Shown: positions 16,678-26,497 of the stretch, piece by piece | Numbering within the stretch: position 1 is the stretch's first letter | Layout of the letters: every line of letters starts with the position of its first letter | Assembly: GCA_003963365.1 (NCBI GenBank) | Contig: RXJG01000004.1 | Span: forward strand, 824,162-888,161 | Direction: 5' to 3' | Length of the DNA: 64,000 nucleotides | From: Sphingobacteriales bacterium | GTDB taxonomy: Bacteria > Bacteroidota > Bacteroidia > Chitinophagales > Chitinophagaceae | Notes under the pieces: generated by a model | What the model was told of the DNA's origin: nothing | The model's database searches: none | Seen by the model: the letters and a program-made list of their open reading frames with translations, nothing else | Translations under genes and position numbers: made by a program

Positions 16678-19600
16678 TTAGAAAATATATCTCACACCAA
16701 ACTGCAACTGCCAGCGGCTGATAATATCAGGACTGCTGGTGAATGTTGATTTGATGGATGGATCAAATTGGTAGATTGGTGCATTACCATTATAGTTTAC
16801 AGAAATCGGCTGATAGTAACCGGAAGTAGTAGCATATTTATAGACGCCCCATTTACTGCTGAGAAGGTTACCAATATTTACAAAATCAAGACTTAACTGG
16901 ATAGTTTGTTTTTTACTTCCGTTTTTAAAATTAAAGTCCTGCAATATGCGCATATCAACCTGGTTAAACCAGGGATTTTCACCCGCATATTTTTCTGTGT
17001 ATTTACCACGACGGCCACTCAGGTATTTATCCTGTGCAATGAAGGCTTTATAGGCGGTTTTTTGTGCAGCGGCTGATTGTGTGTTGCCATTTACATCCAA
17101 TAATGGAGAGAAAGTCATGTTATCGATTTCGCCATCAGTTGGAACGTACAACAAATCGTTGGAAGCAGTACCATCATTATTAATATCTCCACCATAAACA
17201 TATGCAAAACGGTTACCGCTTGTCCATGAACCAAAGAGAGAAATGGTAGTGGCATATTTTTTATCCTGACCATATTCAAATCTTTTGGTGGCTGCAGCAA
17301 TAAAACGATGCTTGTTACCATATAGTGAATTGGATTCAATTGCCTGGTTAGCATTATTAAGAATTGGATTACGGTCAAATGCATCACTGGAAATTTCAGC
17401 TGATACAGAGCTGGCATCTTTTGCAATAAGGAAATTATATCCTGCCATTACATACCATCCGTTTTTGAAATTCTGCTGTGCCTGTAATGACCAGTTGAAC
17501 TGATACCCAACATTGGTATTGGTGAATACATATGTATTAGCCGAACCTTTATCGCTTGCCTGGTATACTTTTCTTGTATCACCAGTTCCGCTATTCAATG
17601 TACCGGTAGGTGTACCTAATGCATAGTTGCGAACCATCATTGCATTTACATCTTTAGTGTAAGCAATATCAGTTGTAATTACTGTTCCTGTTTTTAATTT
17701 AAAATCTGCACCAAGATTGGTACGCCAAACCTGTGGCCATTTAAAACTGCGGTCTGTTACGCAATAGAAGAAACTGAATGGATTACCCACCTGGTTACCT
17801 ACCCATACAAACGGGAAACGACCGGTGAACAAACCACTACCACCACGGATCTGAACAGTTTTATCACCCGTAACATCGTAATTAAATCCTACCCTTGGAG
17901 ACAATAACAATTTTTTGTCCGGGAATTTGGTATTGTCTAACTGCTTACCCGCACCGTTAGTAACTGGTTTACCATCCTTATCAAATAAAGTAAGGTTATC
18001 ATTATTTTGAACAGTTGGTTTGCTGGTTGATCCATCTGGTCCAACATATTTGGCATTATAATATTGAGGAACATCAGCCCTTATTCCATAAGTGAACCTG
18101 AATTTATCACTCACCTGCCATTCATCCTGTGCATAGGCAGATAATTGTCCAACCGTTAAATAATACCAGGCCCATTTATCTGCTTTAGCAGCAGCAGCAG
18201 CGCCTGCTACATCTACATCTAACGGGTATGCTCCAAAAACATATTTTCCACCAACTGGTACACTGTCTTTGAATGTTTGAATATCTGCATCACTGAATAA
18301 AGCAGGACCATAACCAACTAAATTAAACGAGTTGCCAAACTTAAAGGATTCAAATGAAGCCCCAAAAGTGAGGGTATGATTTTTAGCAAAGATGTTGAAG
18401 TTATCAGTTAACTGAAATGCATCCTGTGTTAAGCGGTTATGAATAGAGAATGGTTCGTGACCTGCAGCTATATACATTGTTCCGTTCTTGGTTATGTTCA
18501 GCACAGGAAAAGGAGAGGAGAATGGATTTCTTCTGTCACTGAAAACACTATACACCACCCTTAATTTATTGGCATAATTCCCCTTCCAGTTAGACTTTAA
18601 TTCAGCATTAAAGGAGTGAAGATTGTTTTGAATTTCATAACCGGAGTTTTTGTACTGCAAAGTGGTGTAATCGGGTCCACGGCGGCGGATAGCACTTGGA
18701 TGCGCCGGTTTACCCTTAATGGCATTTAAACCATTATAAGTAAAAGATAATTTGGAAATGGAATTAATATTCCAATCCAGTTTTGCCAGCCATTTATAAT
18801 TCTTCTGATCATAAGTAAAACCCTGGTAAGGTCCTGTTTCATACCCAAACCGTTGTTTTAATATCTGGCTCACTGCATCCAGGTCTGTTTGCAAAACTCT
18901 TGAAGTATTAGCATTATTGGCATTGCCGGCAGTACGGGCCACATAACTGGTTGGCTGATCTTTTCGCTGTTCTGTTTCGAAACTGAGGAAATAAAACAGT
19001 TTATTTTTTTTGATAGCACCACCTGAAGTAAATCCGGCCTGTAACTGACTGAGATCGGGCACAACAATTTTATTCTTATCTACTTTTTTGCCACTCAAAT
19101 CCTGGTTACGGTAAAATGCATATACTGTTCCGCTGTAGTTGTTGCTGCCCGATTTTGTTACGGTATTTACACCAGCACCGGTGAAACCAGCCTGTGTTAC
19201 ATCGTAGGGAGCAATGTTCACCTGTATCTGGTCAATAGCGTCCAACGAAATGGGTTGTGCATTGGTTTGTCCGCCGGGTGTGGGTGCATCCAAACCAAAA
19301 GGGTTGTTGAACACAGCACCGTCCAAAGAAAAGTTATTGTACTGCCCGTTTCTTCCTGCAAAGGAGATACCGTTGTAGGTAGCAGAAGCAGATGGCGTTA
19401 AACGAAGAAAATCATCGGCTGAACGGGAGATCGTAGGTAATGCTTTCAATAAGCGACTGTTGATATTTGTTGAGGCACCGGTTCTTTTATTATCAAATAC
19501 CCTTGAACCTGTTACCACTACTTTCTCCAGCTCAGTTGTTTTTTCTTTCAGAAAAAACTCAAGGGCTGTGTTTTGCCCTAACTCAAGAAAAATATTTTCC

Positions 19601-19887
19601 TGTACCTGTTGCTGGTAAGTTACATGCGTAACCGTGACCTTGTATGGTCCGCCCACACGAAGATTGGGAATGGTGAAACGACCATCAGCTTTTGTGGTAA
19701 GCGATTGCCGGATACCTGCATCAGGAAATTCCAATACAACGGTGGCTGCAGATAACGGGGCACCTTTTGGGTCTTTTACAACACCACTTAATGTGGCCGT
19801 CGTTACCTGTGCCTTTAACTGGCAAAGGCCAATGAAGAGGAAGATAAAAAAGGCAACCGCCCTTTTTACCTCGTTGAAGTTTCTCAT
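16678..19887 (-). CDS. Oar-like TonB-dependent outer membrane receptor
   Basis: I choose the ATG at 19887 because it starts a signal peptide (MRNFNEVKRAVAFFIFLFIG to QLKAQ), giving 1069 residues. A carboxypeptidase-regulatory-like (CarboxypepD_reg) domain follows with ATLSGVVKDPKGAPLSAATV at about residues 28-110. The TonB plug region contains VVVTGSRVFD and SFAGRNGQYNNFSLDGAVFN. A long beta-barrel ends in WQLQFGVRYIF with a terminal Phe. The overall design matches Oar/TonB-dependent transporters of Bacteroidota. The substrate cannot be told from sequence and there is no SusD partner next to it. It has its own terminator and is probably transcribed alone. Confidence 0.88.
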   Translation of the reverse strand: MRNFNEVKRAVAFFIFLFIGLCQLKAQVTTATLSGVVKDPKGAPLSAATVVLEFPDAGIRQSLTTKADGRFTIPNLRVGGPYKVTVTHVTYQQQVQENIFLELGQNTALEFFLKEKTTELEKVVVTGSRVFDNKRTGASTNINSRLLKALPTISRSADDFLRLTPSASATYNGISFAGRNGQYNNFSLDGAVFNNPFGLDAPTPGGQTNAQPISLDAIDQIQVNIAPYDVTQAGFTGAGVNTVTKSGSNNYSGTVYAFYRNQDLSGKKVDKNKIVVPDLSQLQAGFTSGGAIKKNKLFYFLSFETEQRKDQPTSYVARTAGNANNANTSRVLQTDLDAVSQILKQRFGYETGPYQGFTYDQKNYKWLAKLDWNINSISKLSFTYNGLNAIKGKPAHPSAIRRRGPDYTTLQYKNSGYEIQNNLHSFNAELKSNWKGNYANKLRVVYSVFSDRRNPFSSPFPVLNITKNGTMYIAAGHEPFSIHNRLTQDAFQLTDNFNIFAKNHTLTFGASFESFKFGNSFNLVGYGPALFSDADIQTFKDSVPVGGKYVFGAYPLDVDVAGAAAAAKADKWAWYYLTVGQLSAYAQDEWQVSDKFRFTYGIRADVPQYYNAKYVGPDGSTSKPTVQNNDNLTLFDKDGKPVTNGAGKQLDNTKFPDKKLLLSPRVGFNYDVTGDKTVQIRGGSGLFTGRFPFVWVGNQVGNPFSFFYCVTDRSFKWPQVWRTNLGADFKLKTGTVITTDIAYTKDVNAMMVRNYALGTPTGTLNSGTGDTRKVYQASDKGSANTYVFTNTNVGYQFNWSLQAQQNFKNGWYVMAGYNFLIAKDASSVSAEISSDAFDRNPILNNANQAIESNSLYGNKHRFIAAATKRFEYGQDKKYATTISLFGSWTSGNRFAYVYGGDINNDGTASNDLLYVPTDGEIDNMTFSPLLDVNGNTQSAAAQKTAYKAFIAQDKYLSGRRGKYTEKYAGENPWFNQVDMRILQDFNFKNGSKKQTIQLSLDFVNIGNLLSSKWGVYKYATTSGYYQPISVNYNGNAPIYQFDPSIKSTFTSSPDIISRWQLQFGVRYIF

Positions 19888-20012
19888 AACAGTAAAATTT
19901 GCTTCAAAGGTAGGAGAGATTAACAAATTGTTATATGATGTGTTTTACACAGATTGTGAACCCTGCCGCAAAATTTTGAAAAATTAATATTGGATTTGAT
20001 GTTTTTTTCGTA

Positions 20013-21668
20013 TCAGATAAAGCTAAAGCTGTCCCCGTTGAACAAACCTTTATCGCTTAATTTTAAATGAGGAATTACCAGCAATGCCATAAAGGATAAT
20101 GTCATAAATGGCGCAGCTAACGTGGAACCAAGTGATTTAGCCATCGCATCAATGGCAGTATAATCATCAGCAATTTTATAACCATCTTCATTGCTCATTA
20201 AACCGGCAACAGGAAGAGATAAAATCATTTCTTTATCGCCATCCACACAACTAACGCCGCCGTTCGCTTCAATTACCATGTTCACCGCTCTGCATAAACT
20301 TTCATCATCTACTCCCACTGCAACTATATTGTGTGAGTCATGTGCAACGGATGAAGCAATGGCGCCTTTCTTAAGCCCGAAGTTTTTAATGAATGATTTA
20401 GCAACCGGTGCATTGTTATAGCGATTCACCACAACAATTTTTAAAATATCTGTTTCGGGATTGCTTTCTAAGTACCCGTCTTTAATAATCACTTCATTGA
20501 TATTTTTAATCAACCGGTTAGTAATTAACTGGCCGTCCAATGCTTCAATTACATTCACCTGTTCATAACTTTCTTCTTCTCCCCATTTATCCAGTTTGTA
20601 TTTAAATGCGTCTAATGGTTTTTTATCACAGGAAAAATTATTGATGACAGACGACGGACTACTGACGATAGACGACACTCCATCTTTTGCCACTAAGTTT
20701 CCGTTGATATAGGTTTGAAGAATTTTAAAGTCGATTAAATCTTCTGCCACAATAAAATCAGCGGCATCACCTTCTTTTAATAAGCCCACATCTAATTTAT
20801 AATGTAACACGGGGTTTATGCAGGCGGCCTGTAATACTTTAAATACATCAATACCCTTTGCTACGGCTCTTGCACAAAGCTGGTTAATATGTCCGGCTAC
20901 CAAACTATCCGGATGTTTATCATCACTGCAGAACATCATCATTTCATAATGCTCATTCATCAATCCAATCAATGCCTCAAAATTTTTAGCAGCACTTCCT
21001 TCACGGATTAAAATCTTCATTCCATATTTTAACTTATCCAATGCTTCTTCTGCCGTAAAACATTCATGGTCGGTGTATATGCCTGCTTCGATGTATTGTT
21101 TGGCCTGTTCTCCTCTTAAGCCAGGGGCATGACCGTCAACCGGTTTACCAAGTGCATGTGCTGCAGCAATCTTCTTCATTACTTCTTCGTCCTTATGCAG
21201 CACACCGGGAAAGTTCATCATCTCACTCAAATATTTTATTTCCTCTCTTTCCAGTAATTTTTTTACATCATCAGCATTTAATGCAGCACCGGCTGTTTCA
21301 AATGTTGTAGCGGGGACACAACTCGGGGCACCAAAATTGAATTTGAAAGGAACCGTTTTTCCATTCTCAATCATAAACTCCACACCTTTCATTCCACACA
21401 CATTGGCTATTTCATGCGGGTCACTGATGGTAGCTACTGTTCCGTGTACAACAGCCAGTTTGGCAAATTCAGATGGTACCAGCATAGAACTTTCGATGTG
21501 TACATGGCTATCGATAAAACCCGGTAGAATAAAACTCGTTGTCGGTTGTCCATTGTCCGTCGTCTGTTGAATAGATTTTATTTTTCCGTTTTCCACAGAC
21601 ACTTCACCGTAATAAATAGTTTTATTGAAAATGTCAACGATATTACCCTGTATAGTAAAGCTGGTCAT
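20013..21668 (-). CDS. ade: Adenine deaminase
   Basis: The 551-residue amidohydrolase has the metal-binding motif [13 protein letters not shown] near residue 50. Other family signatures are [16 protein letters not shown]-type [19 protein letters not shown] and [17 protein letters not shown]. It deaminates adenine to hypoxanthine in purine salvage. Two short low-complexity segments look foreign: [12 protein letters not shown] near residue 38 and [12 protein letters not shown] near residue 335. Both are encoded by degenerate 7-bp-period repeats sharing the sequence ACAGACGACGGAC. They lie between conserved blocks and keep the frame open, so the enzyme is probably active. Confidence 0.92.
   Translation of the reverse strand: MTSFTIQGNIVDIFNKTIYYGEVSVENGKIKSIQQTTDNGQPTTSFILPGFIDSHVHIESSMLVPSEFAKLAVVHGTVATISDPHEIANVCGMKGVEFMIENGKTVPFKFNFGAPSCVPATTFETAGAALNADDVKKLLEREEIKYLSEMMNFPGVLHKDEEVMKKIAAAHALGKPVDGHAPGLRGEQAKQYIEAGIYTDHECFTAEEALDKLKYGMKILIREGSAAKNFEALIGLMNEHYEMMMFCSDDKHPDSLVAGHINQLCARAVAKGIDVFKVLQAACINPVLHYKLDVGLLKEGDAADFIVAEDLIDFKILQTYINGNLVAKDGVSSIVSSPSSVINNFSCDKKPLDAFKYKLDKWGEEESYEQVNVIEALDGQLITNRLIKNINEVIIKDGYLESNPETDILKIVVVNRYNNAPVAKSFIKNFGLKKGAIASSVAHDSHNIVAVGVDDESLCRAVNMVIEANGGVSCVDGDKEMILSLPVAGLMSNEDGYKIADDYTAIDAMAKSLGSTLAAPFMTLSFMALLVIPHLKLSDKGLFNGDSFSFI
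20647..20681. repeat. In-frame heptamer repeat inside ade, first copy
   Basis: Five plus-strand heptamers in register (ACAGACG, ACGGACT, ACTGACG, ATAGACG, ACACTCC) encode the Ser-rich linker [10 protein letters not shown] on the minus strand. The sequence ACAGACGACGGAC here appears again, on the opposite strand, in the second ade array. Confidence 0.6.
21538..21572. repeat. In-frame heptamer repeat inside ade, second copy
   Basis: Five heptamers (GTTGTCG, GTTGTCC, ATTGTCC, GTCGTCT, GTTGAAT on the plus strand) encode [11 protein letters not shown] near the N-terminus. It is inverted relative to the first ade copy and shares a 13-base core with it. This argues for insertion of a dispersed element rather than ordinary coding drift. 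Confidence 0.6.
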
Positions 21669-21705
21669 AGCAGAATTTGTTAATCAGCGGTCAAGTTAAA
21701 TATTA

Positions 21706-21738
21706 TTGGGTTATCTGAAGCAATGTTTGCTACATTTG
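21706..21738 (+). promoter_or_regulatory. Candidate promoter for the LolA-like pair
   Basis: TACATTTG at 21731-21738 matches TAnnTTTG exactly and a TTG at 21706-21708 lies 22 bp upstream. The spacing equals that of the anmK promoter candidate. The predicted start is about 15 nt before the ATG at 21758. Confidence 0.5.
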
Positions 21739-21757
21739 ATGTTCAAAATTTCTAAAA

Positions 21758-22480
21758 ATGAAAAAGATTTGTTTGTTTGCTATGATGATAATAGCAGTTG
21801 CTGTTACCAAAGCCCAGTCGCTTGATGAAATTATCAGTAAACATATTGAAGCAATGGGAGGAAAAGATAAACTGGCATCTATTAAAACCATTCATATGGA
21901 AGGCGTGATTGTTGGCGCCAATGGTAATGAAATAACCATCAGCATCTGGAAAGAACATAATAAACTGTTTCGTCGTGAGATCAATTTTGGAATGGGAACA
22001 AGTATGACATTGTTAACTGATAAAGGTGGATGGAGTACCGACCGCGAGGGAAATGTAAATCCAATAAAAGAAGAACAATATCATCGGCAGGAATACCAGT
22101 TAGATTGTCAAAGTCCGATCGTTAACTATGCGGCTAAAGGACATAAAGCTGAACTGGTAGGAAAAGAAACAACTGACGGTAAAGATTATTACAAAATAAA
22201 ACTCACTTTGAAAGGAGGTAATGAACAGTTTTATTTTATTGATGCGTCTACTTACTATTTAGATCATATAAGTTTTAAAGCAGGCAGCACCGGCATGAGT
22301 GGCCCGGGTATGAATCCGGATGCAGAAATTGTAGTCACCTATTCTAATTATACAAAAACGGAAGAGGGTTTTATTTTCCCGTTTACCACTACCACAACCG
22401 GCGGCTTTGGCGGCAGCCTGAATTATGAAAAAATAGAGGTAAATAAGCCAATTGAAGAAAGCAAGTATAAAGCACAATAA
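21758..22480 (+). CDS. LolA-like exported protein, first paralogue
   Basis: The 240-residue protein has a signal peptide (to about residue 19, VTKAQ) and the conserved start DEIISKHIEAMGGKDKLASIKT. Beta-strand-rich sequence follows, ending in FPFTTTTTGGFGG and a lysine-rich tail. It fits the outer membrane lipoprotein-sorting (LolA-like) superfamily that Bacteroidota carry in several copies. Its partner gene 100 bp downstream is a clear paralogue. The exact substrate is unknown. LolA itself carries lipoproteins across the periplasm, but these paralogues need not do so. Confidence 0.7.
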   Translation: MKKICLFAMMIIAVAVTKAQSLDEIISKHIEAMGGKDKLASIKTIHMEGVIVGANGNEITISIWKEHNKLFRREINFGMGTSMTLLTDKGGWSTDREGNVNPIKEEQYHRQEYQLDCQSPIVNYAAKGHKAELVGKETTDGKDYYKIKLTLKGGNEQFYFIDASTYYLDHISFKAGSTGMSGPGMNPDAEIVVTYSNYTKTEEGFIFPFTTTTTGGFGGSLNYEKIEVNKPIEESKYKAQ

Positions 22481-22509
22481 CAGGCACACGATTACTTTAA
22501 TTTTATGAG

Positions 22510-22542
22510 TGGCAGTTCCCTATGATGAACTGCCATTTTTTA
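22510..22542 (+). terminator. Terminator after the first LolA-like gene
   Basis: A perfect 9-bp stem TGGCAGTTC/GAACTGCCA with an 8-nt loop is followed by TTTTTTATTATTT. It separates the two LolA-like paralogues transcriptionally, at least in part. Confidence 0.85.
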
Positions 22543-22582
22543 TTATTTATTATTTTAATATTTGACATATAAAATCATTAAC

Positions 22583-23275
22583 ATGAAACGGACATTTACC
22601 ACAATTGCCATGCTTTTCTTTATGGCATCGGCAATGGCACAAAAAACAGCAGATGAGGTTGCCGCTAAAGTAATAGATGCAATGGGCGGAAAAGAAAAAT
22701 TGCTCACCATTAAGTCTGTAAAAAAAGCAGGCAGTCTTGATATTGGTGGACAAAAAATCCCTTTCAACTACTATTGTATAAATGATAGAGCAGAAAGAAC
22801 AGATTATAGTTTTAATGGGTTAACTGCCTTTCAAATTGTATTAAAAGATTCCGGTTTTAATTTCAGCCCCTTTAATGGAATGGCTAATCCTGAACGAATG
22901 ACCGCTGAAGATGTGAAGCTGGCGCAGGATGAACTGGATCAGCAGGGAATTTTATTAAACTATGCAGCCAAAGGGCATACACTTGAATTAATGGATCCCG
23001 AGGATGTGGATGGGGTAGACGCCATTCAATTAAAAATAAATCTCAATAGTGGTAAAACGATTTTCTATTATATCGATCCGGAAACTTATTATGTTATCCG
23101 CTCTAAAGTAAAAGGCATCAGCAACGGGCAGGAGTTTACCAATATTTCCAACTACTACAATTTTCAAAAAACAAAAGAAGGTATATTGTTCGCTTTTGTC
23201 ATCGATAATGTCAGCTTTGATAAAATTGAAGTGAATACAGATATTGATAACAAATTGTTTGAAGCTAAAAAGTAA
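22583..23275 (+). CDS. LolA-like exported protein, second paralogue
   Basis: The start is set at the ATG at 22583, which opens the signal peptide MKRTFTTIAMLFFMASAMAQ. The mature part begins ADEVAAKVIDAMGGKEKLLTIKSVKKAG, parallel to the first paralogue (AMGGK-KL--IK). Length is 230 residues. Both proteins share LLNYAAKGH-type and YIDPETYY-type stretches in the same order, so they arose by tandem duplication and then diverged. The next gene starts 32 bp downstream and may be cotranscribed. Confidence 0.68.
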   Translation: MKRTFTTIAMLFFMASAMAQKTADEVAAKVIDAMGGKEKLLTIKSVKKAGSLDIGGQKIPFNYYCINDRAERTDYSFNGLTAFQIVLKDSGFNFSPFNGMANPERMTAEDVKLAQDELDQQGILLNYAAKGHTLELMDPEDVDGVDAIQLKINLNSGKTIFYYIDPETYYVIRSKVKGISNGQEFTNISNYYNFQKTKEGILFAFVIDNVSFDKIEVNTDIDNKLFEAKK

Positions 23276-23307
23276 ACCTGTTCGTTCAACCAATTAATAA
23301 AATGTTT

Positions 23308-26300
23308 ATGAAAAAGATATTTTTCTTTCTAACAATAGTTTCACTTACACAAATTTCAACAGCACAGGTTACTTCTGCCACGTTCGGTGCCATGCAGGCC
23401 AGGCAAATTGGCCCTGCCGTAATGGGTGGAAGAACTACGGTAATACAAGGTGTGGATAATGAACCAAGAACGATTTATATAGGAACAGCCGGTGGTGGTG
23501 TATGGAAAACAACCAATGCCGGGGTTACTTTTAACTCAGTATTTGATAAATATTGCCAATCGATTGGTGCTATTGCAGTGGATCAGCAACATCCCAAAAC
23601 AGTTTATGTGGGAACAGGGGAAAGCAATATGCGTAATACTGTTTCTATCGGTGAAGGTTTGTATAAAACAACAGATGGTGGTGATAACTGGTCAAGGATT
23701 GGCGGATTAGATAGTACCGAGCATATCAGTAAAATCATAGTGGATACTAAAAACTCAAATGTCGTATATGTCGCAGCTCCCGGCCCGTTGTGGAGTGACA
23801 GTAAACATCGAGGATTATATAAATCAACCGATGGTGGTAAAACTTTTGAGAAGATATTTTATATCAACGAAAAAACAGGTTGTGCGGATATTGCAGTTGA
23901 TCCATCTAACACGAATATCATTTACGCTACTACCTGGGAATTCCGTCGTAAACCGTATGCGTTCAGCTCCGGTGGCATGAACAGTGGCATTTTTAAAAGT
24001 ACCGACGGTGGTAAAACATGGAAGGAGTTAACCAATGGTATTCCCAAAAAACCTATTGGCCGTACAGCCATTGCGTTGGCACCAAGTGAACCCAATCACT
24101 TAGTGGCCATCATAGAAGCAGAAAAAACCGGTTTATATATCTCCAATGATGGTGGTGATACATGGAAGGCACAGAGTTCTACAGTAAATGTGGTTTCCCG
24201 TCCTTTCTATTTTTCCTGTTTGGTAATTGATCCAAAAGATTCCAAACGTGTTTATCGTCCCGGTTTCCAGTTTAGTTATAGCGATGATGGTGGTTATTCT
24301 TTTGCTGATGGCGGATTTAGCAGTGCGGGTGTGCATAGTGATCATCATGCATTGTGGGTAAATCCGCAATACACCAATCAATTGTATTTGGGAACGGACG
24401 GTGGTGTTTATATGAGTACCGACAGAGGTGCTTCGTGGATTCACCTGGCAACATTACCGGTTTCACAATTCTATCATGTGGCATTCGATAGTAAAACACC
24501 TTACAACGTATATGGTGGTTTGCAGGATAATGGAAGCTGGTATGCGCCAAGTCAAAGCCCGTTTGGAATAAAGAATGCTGACTGGAAATTTGTTTACGGA
24601 GGTGATGGTTTTTGGGTACAACCTGATGGAGTGGATGATAATTTTGTTTATGCTGAATCGCAAGGTGGAGAAATTGGAAGGATTGATTTAAAAGAAGGAA
24701 CATCGGTAACAATTAAACCACAGCAAGGTGCCGGTGAAGAAAAATTGCGTTTCAACTGGAATACACCCATTGTGATTGGTGCAAAAAATAAAAAGAACCT
24801 TTATATGGGTGCACAATATTTGTACCGCTCAACAGATAAAGGTTCAACATGGACAAGAATTTCTCCCGACTTAACAACCAATGATAAAAAGAAACAGGAG
24901 CAGGAAAAATCAGGCGGTTTAAGTGCTGATAATACTTCTGCAGAAAATCATTGTACTATTTTCACCATTGCTGAATCTCCGTTAGATGAAAATATCGTTT
25001 GGGCTGGTACAGATGATGGCAATCTTCAGTACACAACGGATGCTGGTAAAACATGGACCAATGTTGCTGCTAATTATGCTGCCGCAGGTATTCCGGCACA
25101 AACATGGGTGAGCAGTATTGAACCAAGCCGGTATGATAAGAACATTGTGTATGCCACTTTTGAAAATCATATGTATGGGGATCACAGAACATATGCAGCT
25201 AAGTCAACCGACATGGGTAAAACATGGAAACGGTTTACCAGTGATGAATTTACCGGTTTTGCACATAAGATAAGAGAAGACCTGGTAAATAAAGATTTAT
25301 TATTCCTCGGAACGGAAATGGGTTTGTTTGCTTCGGTAGATGGTGGTAACAAATGGTTCCGCATGAAAAATAATATTCCATGGAAAGCATTGGTAAGAGA
25401 TATACAAATTAATCCTGTAACCAATGATTTGATTTTGGCAACCCATGGCCGTGGTATCATCATTGTAGATAATATCAGTGCCATGCGTAACATGACAGCT
25501 GATATTGCTTCCCGGGAAGTGCTCATCTTCCCCGGCAAACCTGTAAATCTTTCTATGGGTAAATTACAAACCAGCGGTACACTGGGCGATGGCTGGTATG
25601 GCGGTAATACTTCACAACAGGCACCGATTCAATACTACTTTAAAAACCGGTTGAATGTAGGTGATGTAAAAGTTGAAGTATATGATAAAGAGGGAAAACT
25701 AGTGCAGTCAATACCCGGTACAAAACGCAAAGGCATTAATGTAGTTTACTGGAATATGCGCAGCACACCACCAAAAGTGGCTAATGGTACCAAGCCTGAT
25801 TTCAGTGGGTTAACAGCTCCATTGGTATTGCCAGGTGAATACAGTATAAAAATTAAAGTGGGTGATAAAACCTACGATAATAAAATGCAGTTGGTGGCTG
25901 AAGAAAAGCCAACATTTACTATGGCCGACCGTAAAGTGCAGTATGAAACAGCCATGAAACTGTTTAACCTGCATGAACAACTGGCCACCTTAACAGAAGG
26001 CATTACGAATAAGCAACAGGTATTAAAAGCAGATTTGGAAAAAGCGAAAAGCCCTAAAGTAAAAAAACTGATACAGGAATATGTTGATAAGCTGGAAGAA
26101 TTAAGAGGAACTTTAGTGCCTACCAAACAAACCTCTCTCTTTGCAGATGAAAAAAGATTGAGAGAAGATATCAGTGATGTGTACCAGGCATTGTGCGGAC
26201 AGGAAGCCGCACCATCTAACCTGCAATTAGCAAGAGTAGATGGCTTAACAACTGAAGTAGGCAAAGCAGCAGAAAAAGAAAAAACATTAACGCAGCAGTA

Positions 26301-26382
26301 TGCTGAAAAAATAAAAGCGGCTTTGGTAAAAGAAGGATTGGGCGATAATAAACCCAAAGTAGAGAACAAAGCCAACCAATAA
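23308..26382 (+). CDS. Large exported Asp-box (BNR/VPS10-like) repeat protein, first copy
   Basis: Two in-frame ATGs lie at 23302 and 23308. The second starts a standard signal peptide (MKKIFFFLTIVSLTQISTAQ), giving 1024 residues. The body holds many Asp-box motifs of the form STDGGKTW (for example near residues 113, 170, 228, 275, 500 and 560), consistent with beta-propeller blades of the sortilin/VPS10 and BNR type. The C-terminal quarter has a fibronectin-like strand region and then a Lys/Glu-rich, probably helical, segment. This family is often annotated as a glycosyl hydrolase, but no catalytic sialidase residues are evident, so the function is unknown. A paralogue lies beyond the GH31 gene. 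Confidence 0.8.
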   Translation: MKKIFFFLTIVSLTQISTAQVTSATFGAMQARQIGPAVMGGRTTVIQGVDNEPRTIYIGTAGGGVWKTTNAGVTFNSVFDKYCQSIGAIAVDQQHPKTVYVGTGESNMRNTVSIGEGLYKTTDGGDNWSRIGGLDSTEHISKIIVDTKNSNVVYVAAPGPLWSDSKHRGLYKSTDGGKTFEKIFYINEKTGCADIAVDPSNTNIIYATTWEFRRKPYAFSSGGMNSGIFKSTDGGKTWKELTNGIPKKPIGRTAIALAPSEPNHLVAIIEAEKTGLYISNDGGDTWKAQSSTVNVVSRPFYFSCLVIDPKDSKRVYRPGFQFSYSDDGGYSFADGGFSSAGVHSDHHALWVNPQYTNQLYLGTDGGVYMSTDRGASWIHLATLPVSQFYHVAFDSKTPYNVYGGLQDNGSWYAPSQSPFGIKNADWKFVYGGDGFWVQPDGVDDNFVYAESQGGEIGRIDLKEGTSVTIKPQQGAGEEKLRFNWNTPIVIGAKNKKNLYMGAQYLYRSTDKGSTWTRISPDLTTNDKKKQEQEKSGGLSADNTSAENHCTIFTIAESPLDENIVWAGTDDGNLQYTTDAGKTWTNVAANYAAAGIPAQTWVSSIEPSRYDKNIVYATFENHMYGDHRTYAAKSTDMGKTWKRFTSDEFTGFAHKIREDLVNKDLLFLGTEMGLFASVDGGNKWFRMKNNIPWKALVRDIQINPVTNDLILATHGRGIIIVDNISAMRNMTADIASREVLIFPGKPVNLSMGKLQTSGTLGDGWYGGNTSQQAPIQYYFKNRLNVGDVKVEVYDKEGKLVQSIPGTKRKGINVVYWNMRSTPPKVANGTKPDFSGLTAPLVLPGEYSIKIKVGDKTYDNKMQLVAEEKPTFTMADRKVQYETAMKLFNLHEQLATLTEGITNKQQVLKADLEKAKSPKVKKLIQEYVDKLEELRGTLVPTKQTSLFADEKRLREDISDVYQALCGQEAAPSNLQLARVDGLTTEVGKAAEKEKTLTQQYAEKIKAALVKEGLGDNKPKVENKANQ

Positions 26383-26415
26383 CCTGTATGACGGTCTCCG
26401 CCTGACAGGTTATTG
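26377..26415. repeat. Hairpin overlapping the stop codon of the first Asp-box gene
   Basis: Perfect 11-bp arms CAATAACCTGT and ACAGGTTATTG enclose a 17-nt loop and include the TAA stop. A terminator follows at 26433. It may protect the mRNA 3' end. Confidence 0.5.
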
Positions 26416-26432
26416 TGCTGATAACAGCATAC

Positions 26433-26470
26433 AAAGGCGCTGATAATTAAGTCAGCGCCTTTTGTTTTTT
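26433..26470 (+). terminator. Terminator after the first Asp-box gene
   Basis: An 11-bp stem AAAGGCGCTGA/TCAGCGCCTTT with an 8-nt loop is followed by TGTTTTTTT. It is the strongest terminator in this part of the window and lies 28 bp before the GH31 start. Confidence 0.9.
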
Positions 26471-26497
26471 TGTAACTTGAACGCTCAACACGGTACT

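Noticed and set aside
23308-26382. Asp-box proteins considered as sialidases
   Set aside because: Asp-box motifs are structural. The arginine triad and Tyr/Glu of sialidases could not be identified, so only a BNR/VPS10-like label is given.
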